From: Congregibacter sp.
Lineage (GTDB): Bacteria > Pseudomonadota > Gammaproteobacteria > Pseudomonadales > Halieaceae
DNA length: 13,833 bases
NCBI GenBank assembly: GCA_013911345.1
Contig: JACETJ010000023.1
Location: 1-13,833 of the forward strand
Direction: 5' to 3'
Part shown: positions 1 through 6,768 of the stretch, one piece after another
Numbering within the stretch: position 1 is the first letter of the stretch
Layout of the letters: the number at the start of each line of letters is the position of its first letter
The notes under the pieces: generated by a model
The model's database searches: none
What the model was told of the DNA's origin: nothing
What the model saw: the letters and a program-made list of their open reading frames with translations, nothing else
Program-made: the position numbers and the translations under genes

Positions 1-263
1 GTCGACAAGGTCGCACCGCTCTGCCAGATTGCTTCAATGCCGCGAACCAAATAGCAGTCATTGGACTGTAGCGCGTTCTCTAGATCGCTGGAGGAGAAAA
101 CCAGGGCTGCCGGGGCTCTCCCCAACGGAACACCGGTGCCTACGGTCGTCAATTCAGCACCCTCGGGCTCAGAATGGACGGTCAGCATGGTGTTCGAAGA
201 GCAGCCCATCACTACCAAAGGAAATATCATCAGCAGGCAAAACTTACGCACCACCTGATTCAC
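1..263 (-). CDS. PEGA-like lipoprotein, 5' part only (cut by window edge)
   Basis: The reading frame stays open from a GTG at 263 to the window edge, giving 87 codons with the 3' end missing. The N-terminus is a lipoprotein signal: basic residues (R6, K7), a hydrophobic stretch, and a lipobox V-M-G-C with the lipidated Cys at residue 21. Ser-Ser follows the Cys, and there is no Asp at +2, so outer-membrane sorting is expected. Just after it, the stretch HSEPEGAELTTVGTGVPLGR resembles a PEGA domain, a short beta-rich module found in surface and periplasmic proteins. I chose GTG 263 because AGAAAGG lies 6 nt upstream and the signal peptide then has a normal length. An in-frame ATG at 296 has no clear Shine-Dalgarno and would add 11 charged residues. 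The gene lies behind the tRNA-Leu terminator, so it probably has its own promoter, but I could not identify one. The function is unknown beyond a likely envelope location. Confidence 0.72.
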   Translation of the reverse strand, partial: MNQVVRKFCLLMIFPLVVMGCSSNTMLTVHSEPEGAELTTVGTGVPLGRAPAALVFSSSDLENALQSNDCYLVRGIEAIWQSGATLS

Positions 264-359
264 AGATGCCCTTTCTGGCGTATCAAGTTCCCGCATTGAG
301 ATGAACAATCAAACACCCTTTCTCGCCCGATTGGGGATATCAGCTTCAATCTACCATTA

Positions 360-387
360 AAAAAGGCCCCCATTTGGGAGCCTTTTT
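360..387 (-). terminator. Rho-independent terminator of the secG-tRNA-Leu transcript
   Basis: An inverted repeat pairs A-rich/GGC at 360-371 with GGG/GCC/T-rich at 376-387 around the loop 372-375, with one C/A mismatch (368/379). Read on the minus strand, the hairpin ends in a run of six T (364-359), five bases after the tRNA CCA. The A/T flanks are symmetrical, so it could also terminate plus-strand transcripts. It separates the tRNA from the downstream lipoprotein gene. Confidence 0.88.
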
Positions 388-392
388 AAATA

Positions 393-478
393 TGGTGCGG
401 AAGGCGGGACTTGAACCCGCACAGCCATAGGCCACTACCCCCTCAAGATAGCGTGTCTACCAATTCCACCACTTCCGC
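393..478 (-). tRNA. leuU: tRNA-Leu (anticodon GAG)
   Basis: An 86-nt class II tRNA with an encoded 3' CCA (395-393). The acceptor arm GCGGAAG pairs with CTTCCGC. The D-arm has the leucine-type sequence GGTGGAATTGGTAGACACGC. The anticodon stem CTATC/GGTAG (one T-G wobble) holds loop TTGAGGG, and the anticodon GAG is at 444-442. A long variable arm follows, then T-arm GCGGGTTCAAGTCCCGC. It starts 11 nt after the secG stop, so it is almost certainly cotranscribed with secG and released by processing. E. coli has the same arrangement (secG-leuU). It decodes CUC and CUU leucine codons. Confidence 0.97.
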
Positions 479-489
479 TTGTTCACCGA

Positions 490-870
490 TTATTCGCCGT
501 TGCCAGCAGGCGGCGCGTCGTCTGAAGGCACATCACCCTCGGACTCAAAATCGATCAGCGGTACATCACTGTCCGCAGTTGTTGTGTCGACGGGCTCATA
601 AACCGGCACATCGAACCCAAGGTCATCCTCACTCGCGGTGCGATTATCAGCAATCACAGCGAGACCAAAACTACTGACAAAGAAGATGGCTGATAACCAA
701 GCAGTCATCTTTGTCAGCGCATTGCCACTGCCTGAACTGCCAAACAAAGTCTGTGAGGCGCCTGCCCCAAAAGATGCGCCGATGTCAGCGCCTTTACCCC
801 GCTGCAGCAAAATCAGCGCGATGAGGCCCACCGCGACCAGCAGATGTACCATCAGCGTTATCTGTTCCAT
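490..870 (-). CDS. secG: Protein translocase subunit SecG
   Basis: SecG is the small non-essential subunit of the inner-membrane SecYEG channel and assists SecA-driven export. The 126-aa protein has the family layout. Transmembrane helix 1 is at about residues 4-22, followed by the conserved loop LLQRGKGADIGASFGAG and the motif SQTLFGSSGSGNALTK. Helix 2 is at about 55-74. The C-terminal tail of about 50 residues is strongly acidic and Pro-rich, and makes the protein longer than the 110-aa E. coli protein. The ATG at 870 puts the first helix at the N-terminus; only a weak GAGAAGAG lies before it. The gene has its own predicted promoter at 921-949 and leads into tRNA-Leu. In Pseudomonas tpiA lies between glmM and secG; here that space is only 84 nt. 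Confidence 0.96.
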   Translation of the reverse strand: MEQITLMVHLLVAVGLIALILLQRGKGADIGASFGAGASQTLFGSSGSGNALTKMTAWLSAIFFVSSFGLAVIADNRTASEDDLGFDVPVYEPVDTTTADSDVPLIDFESEGDVPSDDAPPAGNGE

Positions 871-920
871 TGCTCTTCTCAGGTTTGCGCCAGCACCCGG
901 CTAGCTCCATAGGGCGCGAG

Positions 921-949
921 ATCATACCGGTCAGTCCCCGGCGTCGCAA
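921..949 (-). promoter_or_regulatory. Predicted sigma-70 promoter for secG-leuU
   Basis: On the minus strand, TTGCGA (949-944, 4/6 match to TTGACA) and TATGAT (926-921, 5/6 match to TATAAT) are separated by exactly 17 bp. The expected start is near 914, giving a leader of about 43 nt before the secG ATG. It lies just after the glmM stop, so secG-tRNA can be expressed independently of ftsH-folP-glmM. This is sequence match only. Confidence 0.6.
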
Positions 950-954
950 CTGAA

Positions 955-2292
955 CTAATGCGACTGTCGAATCGCGTCGGCGATACCGTCCGCCAACCGA
1001 TGATTTTCTGCAGCATCTGCGCCTTCAATCATGACTCTAATAAGCGGCTCGGTGCCAGACGGCCTTAGGACCAAACGACCCCGACCTGAGAGGACATCCT
1101 CCACCTTTTTGCTCTCTGCCACCGCAGCCTTACAGTCTTCCAGCACAAAACCCTCCGAAACCGGGACGTTAATCAACGTCTGGGGTAATTTATGGAGCGC
1201 GCTTTTTAGCGCCAAAAGGCCTTCATCAGCAGCAGCCATGGCCGCCACAACCTGCAGTGAGGCTACGATCCCGTCGCCCGTAGTAGTGAGATCACCACAA
1301 ATAATATGTCCGGAAGCTTCTCCCCCCAGAGACCAGCCGCGTTCCGCCATGAGCTCAAGCACGTATCTATCCCCCACCTTCGCCCGCACTAGCTCGATAC
1401 CTTTTTCTGCCAGGGCGTGCTCGAGGCCCAAGTTGGACATCAGGGTGCCCACCACGCCCTGAGGCGGCCGCCCCCTCTGCCGACGATCATTCGCGATGAC
1501 GTAGAGAAGCTCATCTCCATCGACAACCGTGCCATCGGCGGCAACACACTGCACGCGGTCACCGTCGCCATCAAACGCAATACCCAGATCCGCCTGCTCG
1601 CTCAGCACTCGTGCCTGCAGTGCCGCCGGGGATGTCGACCCAACATCGCGGTTGATGTTGTATCCATCCGGCTCAGCACCCATTACCACCACGTTTGCCC
1701 CCAGCTCAGAGAACACCTGAGGCGCTACCTGGTAAGTCGCACCGTGGGCACAGTCCAATACCAGCTTCATTCCCCGCAGACTCAGCTGGTCGGGAAACGT
1801 ATTTTTACAGAACTCCACATATCTGCCCGGCGCATCCACCATCCGGGAAGCTTTTCCCAGCTGAGCCGATGGCACAGTTTCCATGGGCTCAGACAGCATG
1901 CGTTCGATCTCCAATTCAAGATCGTCTGACAGCTTGCTGCCCTCTGCGTCAAAGAATTTAATGCCGTTATCGGTGTAGGCGTTGTGCGAAGCGCTGATGA
2001 CAATCCCGGCCGACGCTTTTTGACTGCGGGTCAGCACTGCCACAGCGGGTGTGGGCATGGGGCCCAGGAGCGTGACGCGAGCTCCGGCCGCCACCAGTCC
2101 GGCCTCAAGCGCCGACTCAAACATGTAGCCAGACACCCGGGTGTCCTTGCCTATCAGCACATGGGTTTCACGCTCGGACGAGGCAAATACTCTCCCGGCC
2201 GCCCAACCCAGCTTGAGCATAAAGTCCGCCGTGACTGGGTATTTACCCACTTCGCCACGAATGCCGTCGGTGCCAAAAAACTGTCTGCTCAT
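955..2292 (-). CDS. glmM: Phosphoglucosamine mutase GlmM
   Basis: GlmM converts glucosamine-6-phosphate to glucosamine-1-phosphate in the cytoplasm, on the path to UDP-GlcNAc for peptidoglycan and LPS. From the ATG at 2292 the protein is 445 aa, the same as E. coli GlmM, and the catalytic residues fall at the same numbers. It starts [13 protein letters not shown]. The phosphoserine loop is SASHN with Ser102. The metal loop is DGDGDR at 241-246. The sugar-binding loop is GEASGH at 324-329. The C-terminal phosphate site is [11 protein letters not shown] at 410-420. An ATG 42 nt further up (2334) is open but adds 14 residues unlike the family and overlaps folP; 2292 leaves a 5-nt gap to folP. 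The gene is last in an apparent ftsH-folP-glmM operon. GlmM is normally activated by phosphorylation of the active-site serine. Confidence 0.97.
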   Translation of the reverse strand: MSRQFFGTDGIRGEVGKYPVTADFMLKLGWAAGRVFASSERETHVLIGKDTRVSGYMFESALEAGLVAAGARVTLLGPMPTPAVAVLTRSQKASAGIVISASHNAYTDNGIKFFDAEGSKLSDDLELEIERMLSEPMETVPSAQLGKASRMVDAPGRYVEFCKNTFPDQLSLRGMKLVLDCAHGATYQVAPQVFSELGANVVVMGAEPDGYNINRDVGSTSPAALQARVLSEQADLGIAFDGDGDRVQCVAADGTVVDGDELLYVIANDRRQRGRPPQGVVGTLMSNLGLEHALAEKGIELVRAKVGDRYVLELMAERGWSLGGEASGHIICGDLTTTGDGIVASLQVVAAMAAADEGLLALKSALHKLPQTLINVPVSEGFVLEDCKAAVAESKKVEDVLSGRGRLVLRPSGTEPLIRVMIEGADAAENHRLADGIADAIRQSH

Positions 2293-2297
2293 GCGTG

Positions 2298-3158
2298 TTA
2301 GCTCTGGATCAGCGTTTGCCTCGTTGCTTGCCACATCGACAACGCATCGAATGTGGCGGCAACATCGTGAACTCGCACTATACGCGCCCCGCGATCTACT
2401 GCCATCAAAGCCAAAGCGACGCTGGCATAAGTCCGCTGCTCCGGTGCTCGATCGAGCACACTGCTGATCATGGATTTGCGTGACAGCCCGACCAATACTG
2501 GATGCTCCTTGCTACACAACTCTCCCAGTCGGGCGAGCAACTGAAAGTTTTGCTCGACCGTTTTGCCAAAGCCGAAACCAGGATCAATGATCACCCGATC
2601 AAGATCGATGCCAAAAGCGCTCACATCAGCCAGACGCGCATCTAGAAACGCAGAGACATCCTGCACCACATCGTCGTAGGCGGGTGCCACCTGCATCGTG
2701 TCCGGCTCACCCTGCATATGCATCACACAGAGCGCAAGACCCGTGTCCGCCGCTGCCTGCATCGCCCCAGGGCGTTTGAACCCGCGCACATCATTGAGAA
2801 GTCCCGCTCCGCACTGTGCGGACTCCGTCATCACACTGGGTGTGCTCGAATCCACCGAAATGATCGTGTCGCAGCGCTGAGCAAGCGCCTCTACGGCGGT
2901 GACAACGCGATCCAGTTCCTCCGTCTCGCTGACGGCGGCAGCGCCCGGGCGAGTCGACTCACCACCCACATCCAGAATGTCTGCACCTTCGGCCAGCATG
3001 TGCTCGGCGCGCGCTACCAGCGCGTCAGTATTAACACGCCCGTCGCGGTAAAGCTGTCCACCGTCGGAGAAAGAATCAGGAGTGACATTGAGAACACCCA
3101 TGATGCACGGACGGCTGAGGTCCAGCGTGCGTGCACCACACGTGATGGCGTTGACCAA
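2298..3158 (-). CDS. folP: Dihydropteroate synthase
   Basis: FolP condenses 6-hydroxymethyl-dihydropterin diphosphate with p-aminobenzoate to give dihydropteroate, and is the sulfonamide target. The 286-aa protein has the TIM-barrel signature motifs in order: [11 protein letters not shown] (24-34), [11 protein letters not shown] (63-73), the pterin-binding DPGFGFGK (192-199), SRKSM (226-230) and RVHD (262-265). The start codon is TTG at 3158. There is no in-frame ATG or GTG between the ftsH stop, which is in the same frame, and the core motif, and TTG places the N-terminus level with the E. coli protein. No strong Shine-Dalgarno is seen, so reinitiation from ftsH (42 nt upstream) may help. 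The gap to glmM is 5 nt. The order ftsH-folP-glmM is conserved in gammaproteobacteria. Confidence 0.96.
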   Translation of the reverse strand: MVNAITCGARTLDLSRPCIMGVLNVTPDSFSDGGQLYRDGRVNTDALVARAEHMLAEGADILDVGGESTRPGAAAVSETEELDRVVTAVEALAQRCDTIISVDSSTPSVMTESAQCGAGLLNDVRGFKRPGAMQAAADTGLALCVMHMQGEPDTMQVAPAYDDVVQDVSAFLDARLADVSAFGIDLDRVIIDPGFGFGKTVEQNFQLLARLGELCSKEHPVLVGLSRKSMISSVLDRAPEQRTYASVALALMAVDRGARIVRVHDVAATFDALSMWQATRQTLIQS

Positions 3159-3200
3159 CTCAGGACAACTTCTGCTTAGCGGTAAACCGCCGTGACCGGA

Positions 3201-5117
3201 TCAGTGCTCGGTCGCAGCGCCGCCGATCGGATTGCCCGCTGACTCGGCTTCTCCTTCATCAGGGGGCGTGCCGCGGTCATCGCCTGACCAGTCAGATGGT
3301 GGCCGTGGAGATTTGCCTTCCATAATGTCATCAATTTGCTCAGCGTCGATAGTCTCGAACTGCATCAACGCATCGGCCATCATATCCAGCTTGTCGCGAT
3401 TATCCTCGAGCAACTGATGCGCCTTGTCGTAGCACTCATCGATGATATTGCGTACTTCTCGATCAATCGCAAGCGCCGTCTCATCCGACATCGCCTTGGC
3501 AGGCTGCCCTGCACTGCGGCCCAGAAAGACCTCTTCACCGCCCTCGTCGTACATCAGCGGCCCCATGCTCTCCGACAGGCCCCACTTGGTCACCATATTG
3601 CGTGCGACTTCAGTCGCTCGCTGGATATCATTTGATGCACCAGTCGTGATGCCGTCCTTTCCAAGCGTCATTTCCTCAGCAACGCGGCCGCCAAAGAGAC
3701 TGGTGATCTGCGAGATGATGTGCCGTCGACTATGGCTGTACCGATCTTCCTCGGGCAGGAACATGGTCACGCCCAGTGCGCGACCACGAGGGATAATCGA
3801 GACTTTGTACACTGGATCATGCTCAGGCATCAGACGGCCCACAATGGCATGCCCCGCCTCGTGGTATGCCGTATTGCGCTTTTCGGCCTCAGACATCACC
3901 ATCGACCGGCGCTCAGCACCCATCATGATCTTGTCTTTGGCCAACTCGAATTGATTCATGCCAACCAGGCGCAGGCCACCTCGCGCGGCAAAGAGCGCGG
4001 CCTCGTTGACCAGATTAGCCAAATCGGCACCGGAGAAGCCGGGGGTGCCGCGCGCGATTTTGGACGAATCGACGTCTTCAGAAAGCGGCACCTTACGCAT
4101 GTGCACCTTGAGAATCTGCTCCCGCCCTCGGATGTCGGGCAGACCCACTACCACCTGACGGTCGAATCGGCCGGGTCTTAGCAACGCTGGGTCCAATACA
4201 TCTGGCCGGTTGGTCGCGGCGATCACGATCACGCCGTCATTGAGCTCAAAGCCGTCCATCTCCACCAACAGCTGGTTCAAGGTCTGCTCACGCTCATCAT
4301 GACCCCCTCCCAAGCCCGCACCGCGGTGGCGCCCGACAGCGTCAATCTCGTCGATAAAGATAATGCAGGGTGATTGCTTTTTGGCCTGCTCGAACATGTC
4401 ACGGACGCGGGACGCGCCCACGCCAACAAACATCTCGACAAAGTCTGATCCGGAAATAGAGAAAAATGGCACCTTGGCCTCGCCTGCGATCGCCTTGGCC
4501 AGCAAGGTCTTGCCGGTTCCCGGCTGGCCCACCATGAGCACTCCTCGAGGGATGCGACCACCCAGCTTTTGGAAACGACCCGGATCGCGGAGGAATTCGA
4601 CCAGCTCTTGGACGTCTTCCTTCGCTTCCTCAACTCCCGCGACGTCCGCAAACGTCGTGGTGATCTGATCTTCACCCAACAACTTGGCTTTACTCTTGCC
4701 AAAGCTCATTGGGCCGCCCCGGCCGCCGGCTCCGCCTTGCATCTGCCGCATAAAGAACATGAACACAGCAATGATGAGCAGGATCGGGAAGCTCGCAATC
4801 AGCAATTGAGTCCAGACCGACTGCTGCTCGGGTTGCTTACCCTCGACTATCACGTTGTGCGCCAGCAGATCATCCATCAGCTTAGGGTCTTCGACCATAG
4901 GACGGACGGTCTCGAAACTGCTGCCGTCTTTGCGCTGGGCGGTAATAGTCAAGCCATCTACAACGACCTTAGAGAGCCGGTCGGTCTGCACTTCGCTAAT
5001 AAACGTCGAGTAGCCCACCTGCTCGGTGCTGCTGCGCAGATTGAAATTATTGAAAACCGAGAGCAGCACCGCGGCAATCAACAGCCACAGCAGCAGATTC
5101 TTAGCCATATTGTTCAC
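3201..5117 (-). CDS. ftsH: ATP-dependent zinc metalloprotease FtsH
   Basis: FtsH is a hexameric inner-membrane AAA+ protease that degrades unassembled membrane proteins and short-lived regulators. The 638-aa protein has a transmembrane helix at about 7-24, a periplasmic domain, and a second helix at about 103-124. The AAA module has Walker A GQPGTGKT (197-204), pore loop FVGVG (230-234), Walker B FIDEID (254-259) and the second region of homology ATNRPD...RPGRFDR (301-320). The peptidase domain has the zinc motif HEAGH (419-423) and a third ligand, Asp497, in TGASND. Walker A reads GQPG where most FtsH have GPPG. I chose the GTG at 5117 because AGAGGA lies 6 nt upstream; the ATG at 5108 matches the E. 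coli N-terminus (MAKN) but sits 15 nt from that site. The leader carries a sigma-32-like promoter. folP follows after 42 nt. Confidence 0.97.
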   Translation of the reverse strand: MNNMAKNLLLWLLIAAVLLSVFNNFNLRSSTEQVGYSTFISEVQTDRLSKVVVDGLTITAQRKDGSSFETVRPMVEDPKLMDDLLAHNVIVEGKQPEQQSVWTQLLIASFPILLIIAVFMFFMRQMQGGAGGRGGPMSFGKSKAKLLGEDQITTTFADVAGVEEAKEDVQELVEFLRDPGRFQKLGGRIPRGVLMVGQPGTGKTLLAKAIAGEAKVPFFSISGSDFVEMFVGVGASRVRDMFEQAKKQSPCIIFIDEIDAVGRHRGAGLGGGHDEREQTLNQLLVEMDGFELNDGVIVIAATNRPDVLDPALLRPGRFDRQVVVGLPDIRGREQILKVHMRKVPLSEDVDSSKIARGTPGFSGADLANLVNEAALFAARGGLRLVGMNQFELAKDKIMMGAERRSMVMSEAEKRNTAYHEAGHAIVGRLMPEHDPVYKVSIIPRGRALGVTMFLPEEDRYSHSRRHIISQITSLFGGRVAEEMTLGKDGITTGASNDIQRATEVARNMVTKWGLSESMGPLMYDEGGEEVFLGRSAGQPAKAMSDETALAIDREVRNIIDECYDKAHQLLEDNRDKLDMMADALMQFETIDAEQIDDIMEGKSPRPPSDWSGDDRGTPPDEGEAESAGNPIGGAATEH

Positions 5118-5119
5118 AA

Positions 5120-5131
5120 CGAGTCCTCTCG
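5120..5131 (-). promoter_or_regulatory. ftsH ribosome-binding site inside a small hairpin
   Basis: The minus strand reads CGAG-AGGA-CTCG: a 4-bp stem with the Shine-Dalgarno core AGGA as tetraloop. AGAGGA spans 5129-5124 and is 6 nt before the GTG start at 5117, which favours GTG over the ATG at 5108. The stem is short and could melt easily, so any effect on translation is speculative. Confidence 0.5.
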
Positions 5132-5140
5132 GTTCCGGGG

Positions 5141-5212
5141 CGCGCGCTGGTCGCGCGGCCGCACAGTATAACGCTTTGGCCTAACAACCCCTAAATCCGC
5201 CGGTTTTCCGGC
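5141..5212 (-). other. Structured 5' leader of ftsH (two GC hairpins)
   Basis: Two inverted repeats lie between the predicted heat-shock promoter and the ftsH ribosome-binding site. GCCGG-AAAA-CCGGC spans 5212-5199. CGCGCG-ACCAG-CGCGCG spans 5157-5141 and ends 11 nt before the Shine-Dalgarno. Neither is followed by a T run, so neither is a standard terminator. A TATACT box at 5170-5165 might be a second promoter, but no good -35 stands 16-18 bp before it. Confidence 0.4.
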
Positions 5213-5223
5213 ACTTAGCTCTG

Positions 5224-5251
5224 ATTTGGGGATCATTTCCGCCGTTTCAAC
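5224..5251 (-). promoter_or_regulatory. Predicted sigma-32 (heat-shock) promoter for ftsH
   Basis: On the minus strand, GTTGAAA (5251-5245) matches the RpoH -35 CTTGAAA at 6/7. CCCCAAAT (5231-5224) matches the -10 CCCCATnT at all but one defined position. The 13-bp spacer is within the usual range. Transcription would start near 5217, about 100 nt before the GTG. E. coli ftsH is a known RpoH-controlled gene, so the position fits the biology. Match by eye only. Confidence 0.65.
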
Positions 5252-5321
5252 CCTTCTCGCAAGCCTCCGAGGCCTCGGCCACGCCTTCACAGGCCTCTGA
5301 AACGTGCTCAGTTACCGCCAT
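5247..5321 (-). CDS. Possible 24-aa small ORF between rlmE and ftsH
   Basis: An ATG at 5321, inside the last codons of rlmE in the +1 frame, opens 24 codons ending in TGA at 5249-5247. The peptide begins MAVTEHV and contains the pentapeptide SEACE twice (codons 8-12 and 18-22). The two copies differ at four bases (TCA/TCG, GCC/GCT, TGT/TGC, GAA/GAG), all silent third positions. That is what protein-level selection would leave, but the sample is tiny. No Shine-Dalgarno is visible, so it would need coupling to rlmE. Its stop lies inside the -35 of the ftsH heat-shock promoter. It is not a recognised family and could be chance. Confidence 0.2.
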   Translation of the reverse strand: MAVTEHVSEACEGVAEASEACEKG

Positions 5322-5937
5322 TGAAGCCAGAGGCGACCACATACACTTCTCGGGATCGCGGCCGCGAAGCCGCGGGCTTACGAGAGACTACGCGGGTAAA
5401 GCGACCGCGGATCTCGTGGAACCAGGCCTCAAAACCCTCACCCTGAAACACTTTGGCGATAAACGCCCCGCCCGGTGCCAATGAGGTAACCGCCAACTCT
5501 GTCGCCAACTCCACTAAATACATGGCCCGCGGCTGATCCACCTCGCTCAAACCGCTCATGTTGGGAGCCATATCAGACAGCACCACATCCAAAAGCTGGC
5601 TATTCAGCTCCGCCATGATGCGGTCATAGGTCTCCTGCTCCGTGAAGTCTCCCTGAACAAACCGCACATCGGGTAGTGCGTCCATGGGGAGAATATCGCT
5701 CGCCACCATCCGACCATGAGTACCGACCCACTCAGCCGCTACCTGGGACCAACCGCCTGGCGCACTTCCGAGATCCAGCACCGACATGCCCGGACGAATA
5801 ATCCGGTCTTTGTTATTGATCTCCATGAGCTTGTAGACAGCCCGGGACCGATAACCTTCTTTCTGGGCGCGTTGAACGTAGACATCCTCGTGATGTTCCT
5901 TCAACCACGCCCGGCTTGATGATTTTTTCTTGCCCAT
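5308..5937 (-). CDS. rlmE: 23S rRNA (uridine-2'-O)-methyltransferase RlmE
   Basis: RlmE (RrmJ/FtsJ) methylates the 2'-O of U2552 in the A-loop of 23S rRNA at a late stage of 50S assembly, using S-adenosylmethionine. From the ATG at 5937 the protein is 209 aa, the usual family length. The SAM-binding motif is VLDLGSAPGGWSQ (53-65). The catalytic K-D-K-E tetrad is complete: Lys36 (in AVYKL), Asp122 (in SDMAPN), Lys162 (in AKVFQGEGF) and Glu197 (in SREVY). The ATG at 5952 adds five residues (MEQGK) and has AGGTGGA only 1 nt before it. The ATG at 5937 aligns with the E. coli start and has AGGGGA close upstream. The choice is not certain. rlmE is head-to-head with yhbY, as in E. coli, and upstream of ftsH. 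Confidence 0.95.
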   Translation of the reverse strand: MGKKKSSSRAWLKEHHEDVYVQRAQKEGYRSRAVYKLMEINNKDRIIRPGMSVLDLGSAPGGWSQVAAEWVGTHGRMVASDILPMDALPDVRFVQGDFTEQETYDRIMAELNSQLLDVVLSDMAPNMSGLSEVDQPRAMYLVELATELAVTSLAPGGAFIAKVFQGEGFEAWFHEIRGRFTRVVSRKPAASRPRSREVYVVASGFNGGN

Positions 5938-6026
5938 CTTCCCCTGTTCCATTCCACCTGCGCGAACGAGATAGCGTTACACTATCGGCAATTCAGAGTT
6001 TACCGTGATAATCCATCGAGTCTTTC
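5938..6026. promoter_or_regulatory. Divergent rlmE/yhbY promoter region
   Basis: These 89 bp separate two outward-facing ribosome-maturation genes, so promoters in both directions must lie here or overlap the gene starts. Towards yhbY, GATAAT (6006-6011) is a good -10, but I see no convincing -35 at 16-18 bp. An inverted repeat GATAG-N7-CTATC (5970-5986) sits near the middle. No firm promoter assignment is possible. Confidence 0.4.
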
Positions 6027-6338
6027 ATGACCCCTCCCAGCAGTAAGGAGTTACGTCAACTCCGCGCACAGGCACATTCTCTCAAACCCGTCGTCACAAT
6101 CGCTGGCAAAGGGCTAGCACCGTCGGTGCTGGAAGAACTCAATCGCGCACTCAATGACCATGAGTTGATCAAGGTCAAAGTTGCGGTTGGGGACCGGGAA
6201 CAGCGCGAGGTCTTGATCGGAGAATTGTGCGGTCAGAGTGATGCCTATCTGGTGCAACGGGTGGGCAACATCGCGACACTATTGAGGCCCAACCCGCAGG
6301 CTGACCCCAAGAAGTCCAACTTGCATCGCAGTCGATGA
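6027..6338 (+). CDS. yhbY: YhbY family ribosome-associated RNA-binding protein
   Basis: YhbY is a one-domain CRM protein that binds pre-50S particles and is thought to act in 23S rRNA maturation. The 103-aa protein fits the family length (97 aa in E. coli). The landmarks are LKPVVTIAGKGL, holding the GxxG RNA-binding loop, at about 19-30; the strand HELIKVKV at about 45-52; and the C-terminal VGNIATLLRP at about 79-88. A basic tail (KKSNLHRSR) ends the protein. The ATG at 6027 has only a weak GAG before it. It is divergent from rlmE, a ribosome-linked pairing also present in E. coli. A 114-codon gene follows after 14 nt and probably shares its transcript. Confidence 0.94.
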   Translation: MTPPSSKELRQLRAQAHSLKPVVTIAGKGLAPSVLEELNRALNDHELIKVKVAVGDREQREVLIGELCGQSDAYLVQRVGNIATLLRPNPQADPKKSNLHRSR

Positions 6339-6352
6339 CACCTCCCTGATCC

Positions 6353-6697
6353 ATGGCCGACATTCTCGAATTCCCCACGCGCGAAAAGCAGGCGTTTGGC
6401 TTCTTAAAGGAACAACTCACTCAACTGCTCGGCAGCAAAGGCGCCGACCAGACGCTGATCGACTTCGCGATTGCCTCACTGACCGATGCCTACGGGGAGC
6501 TCCAGAATGAGTCACAATGCCACTTTGAGGTGCGCCTGCCGAGTCAAATGACGGAACAGGAAGCCTCGCGTCTTCAGGAGGATATCGGAGCAGGTGTCGA
6601 ACAACTGCAAAAAGAGCACCATGATCTGACGCTGAGGCTGGCCGCTCGTCTTATGCTCACTGAGCTACGGCTGTTCCAGCGCGAACGCGAGGACTGA
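6353..6697 (+). CDS. Hypothetical protein, 114 aa, downstream of yhbY
   Basis: I do not recognise this protein. It begins MADILEFPTREKQ, has no signal peptide or membrane segment, and is rich in Glu, Gln, Leu and Arg. It looks mainly helical: about 11-28, 32-50, 66-89 and 90-112, with one likely beta strand (CHFEVRLP, about 56-63). The last helix is amphipathic and ends in a charged RERED tail. It is probably a small soluble cytoplasmic protein. It starts 14 nt after the yhbY stop on the same strand, so cotranscription is likely. No Shine-Dalgarno precedes the ATG (the upstream bases are CACCTCCCTGATCC), so translation may depend on coupling to yhbY. It is convergent with feoB, with a 71-bp gap lacking an obvious terminator. 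The codon pattern looks like its neighbours, so I take it as a real gene. Confidence 0.75.
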   Translation: MADILEFPTREKQAFGFLKEQLTQLLGSKGADQTLIDFAIASLTDAYGELQNESQCHFEVRLPSQMTEQEASRLQEDIGAGVEQLQKEHHDLTLRLAARLMLTELRLFQRERED

Positions 6698-6768
6698 AGC
6701 CAAGCGCAGAGAAGCGGCCACGCAATCCATGCTGTTCGCCGCTCCCCGAAGGCACCCTAGCGCGAGCG

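Noticed and set aside
393..478. tRNA-Leu as an attachment site of an integrated element
   Set aside because: No copy of the tRNA 3' end, integrase or phage gene is seen in the window.
2293..2334. 14-codon N-terminal extension of GlmM
   Set aside because: It overlaps folP, is unlike other GlmM, and removing it gives exactly 445 aa with catalytic residues at E. coli numbering.
5165..5170. TATACT as a sigma-70 -10 for ftsH
   Set aside because: No acceptable -35 at 16-18 bp; TTGTTA is only 11 bp away. Noted only as a weak possibility.
5267..5278. 12-bp perfect palindrome CCGAGGCCTCGG as an operator
   Set aside because: GC-rich palindromes of this size are expected by chance, and part of it is explained by the SEACE repeat; no known regulator fits.
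5970..5986. GATAG-N7-CTATC inverted repeat as a regulator site for rlmE/yhbY
   Set aside because: Arms of only 5 bp and no known regulator; mentioned within the intergenic feature only.
6698..6768. Terminator between the 114-aa gene and feoB
   Set aside because: Only a 6-bp AGCGGC/GCCGCT repeat with a 19-nt loop (6713-6743) and no T run; not called.
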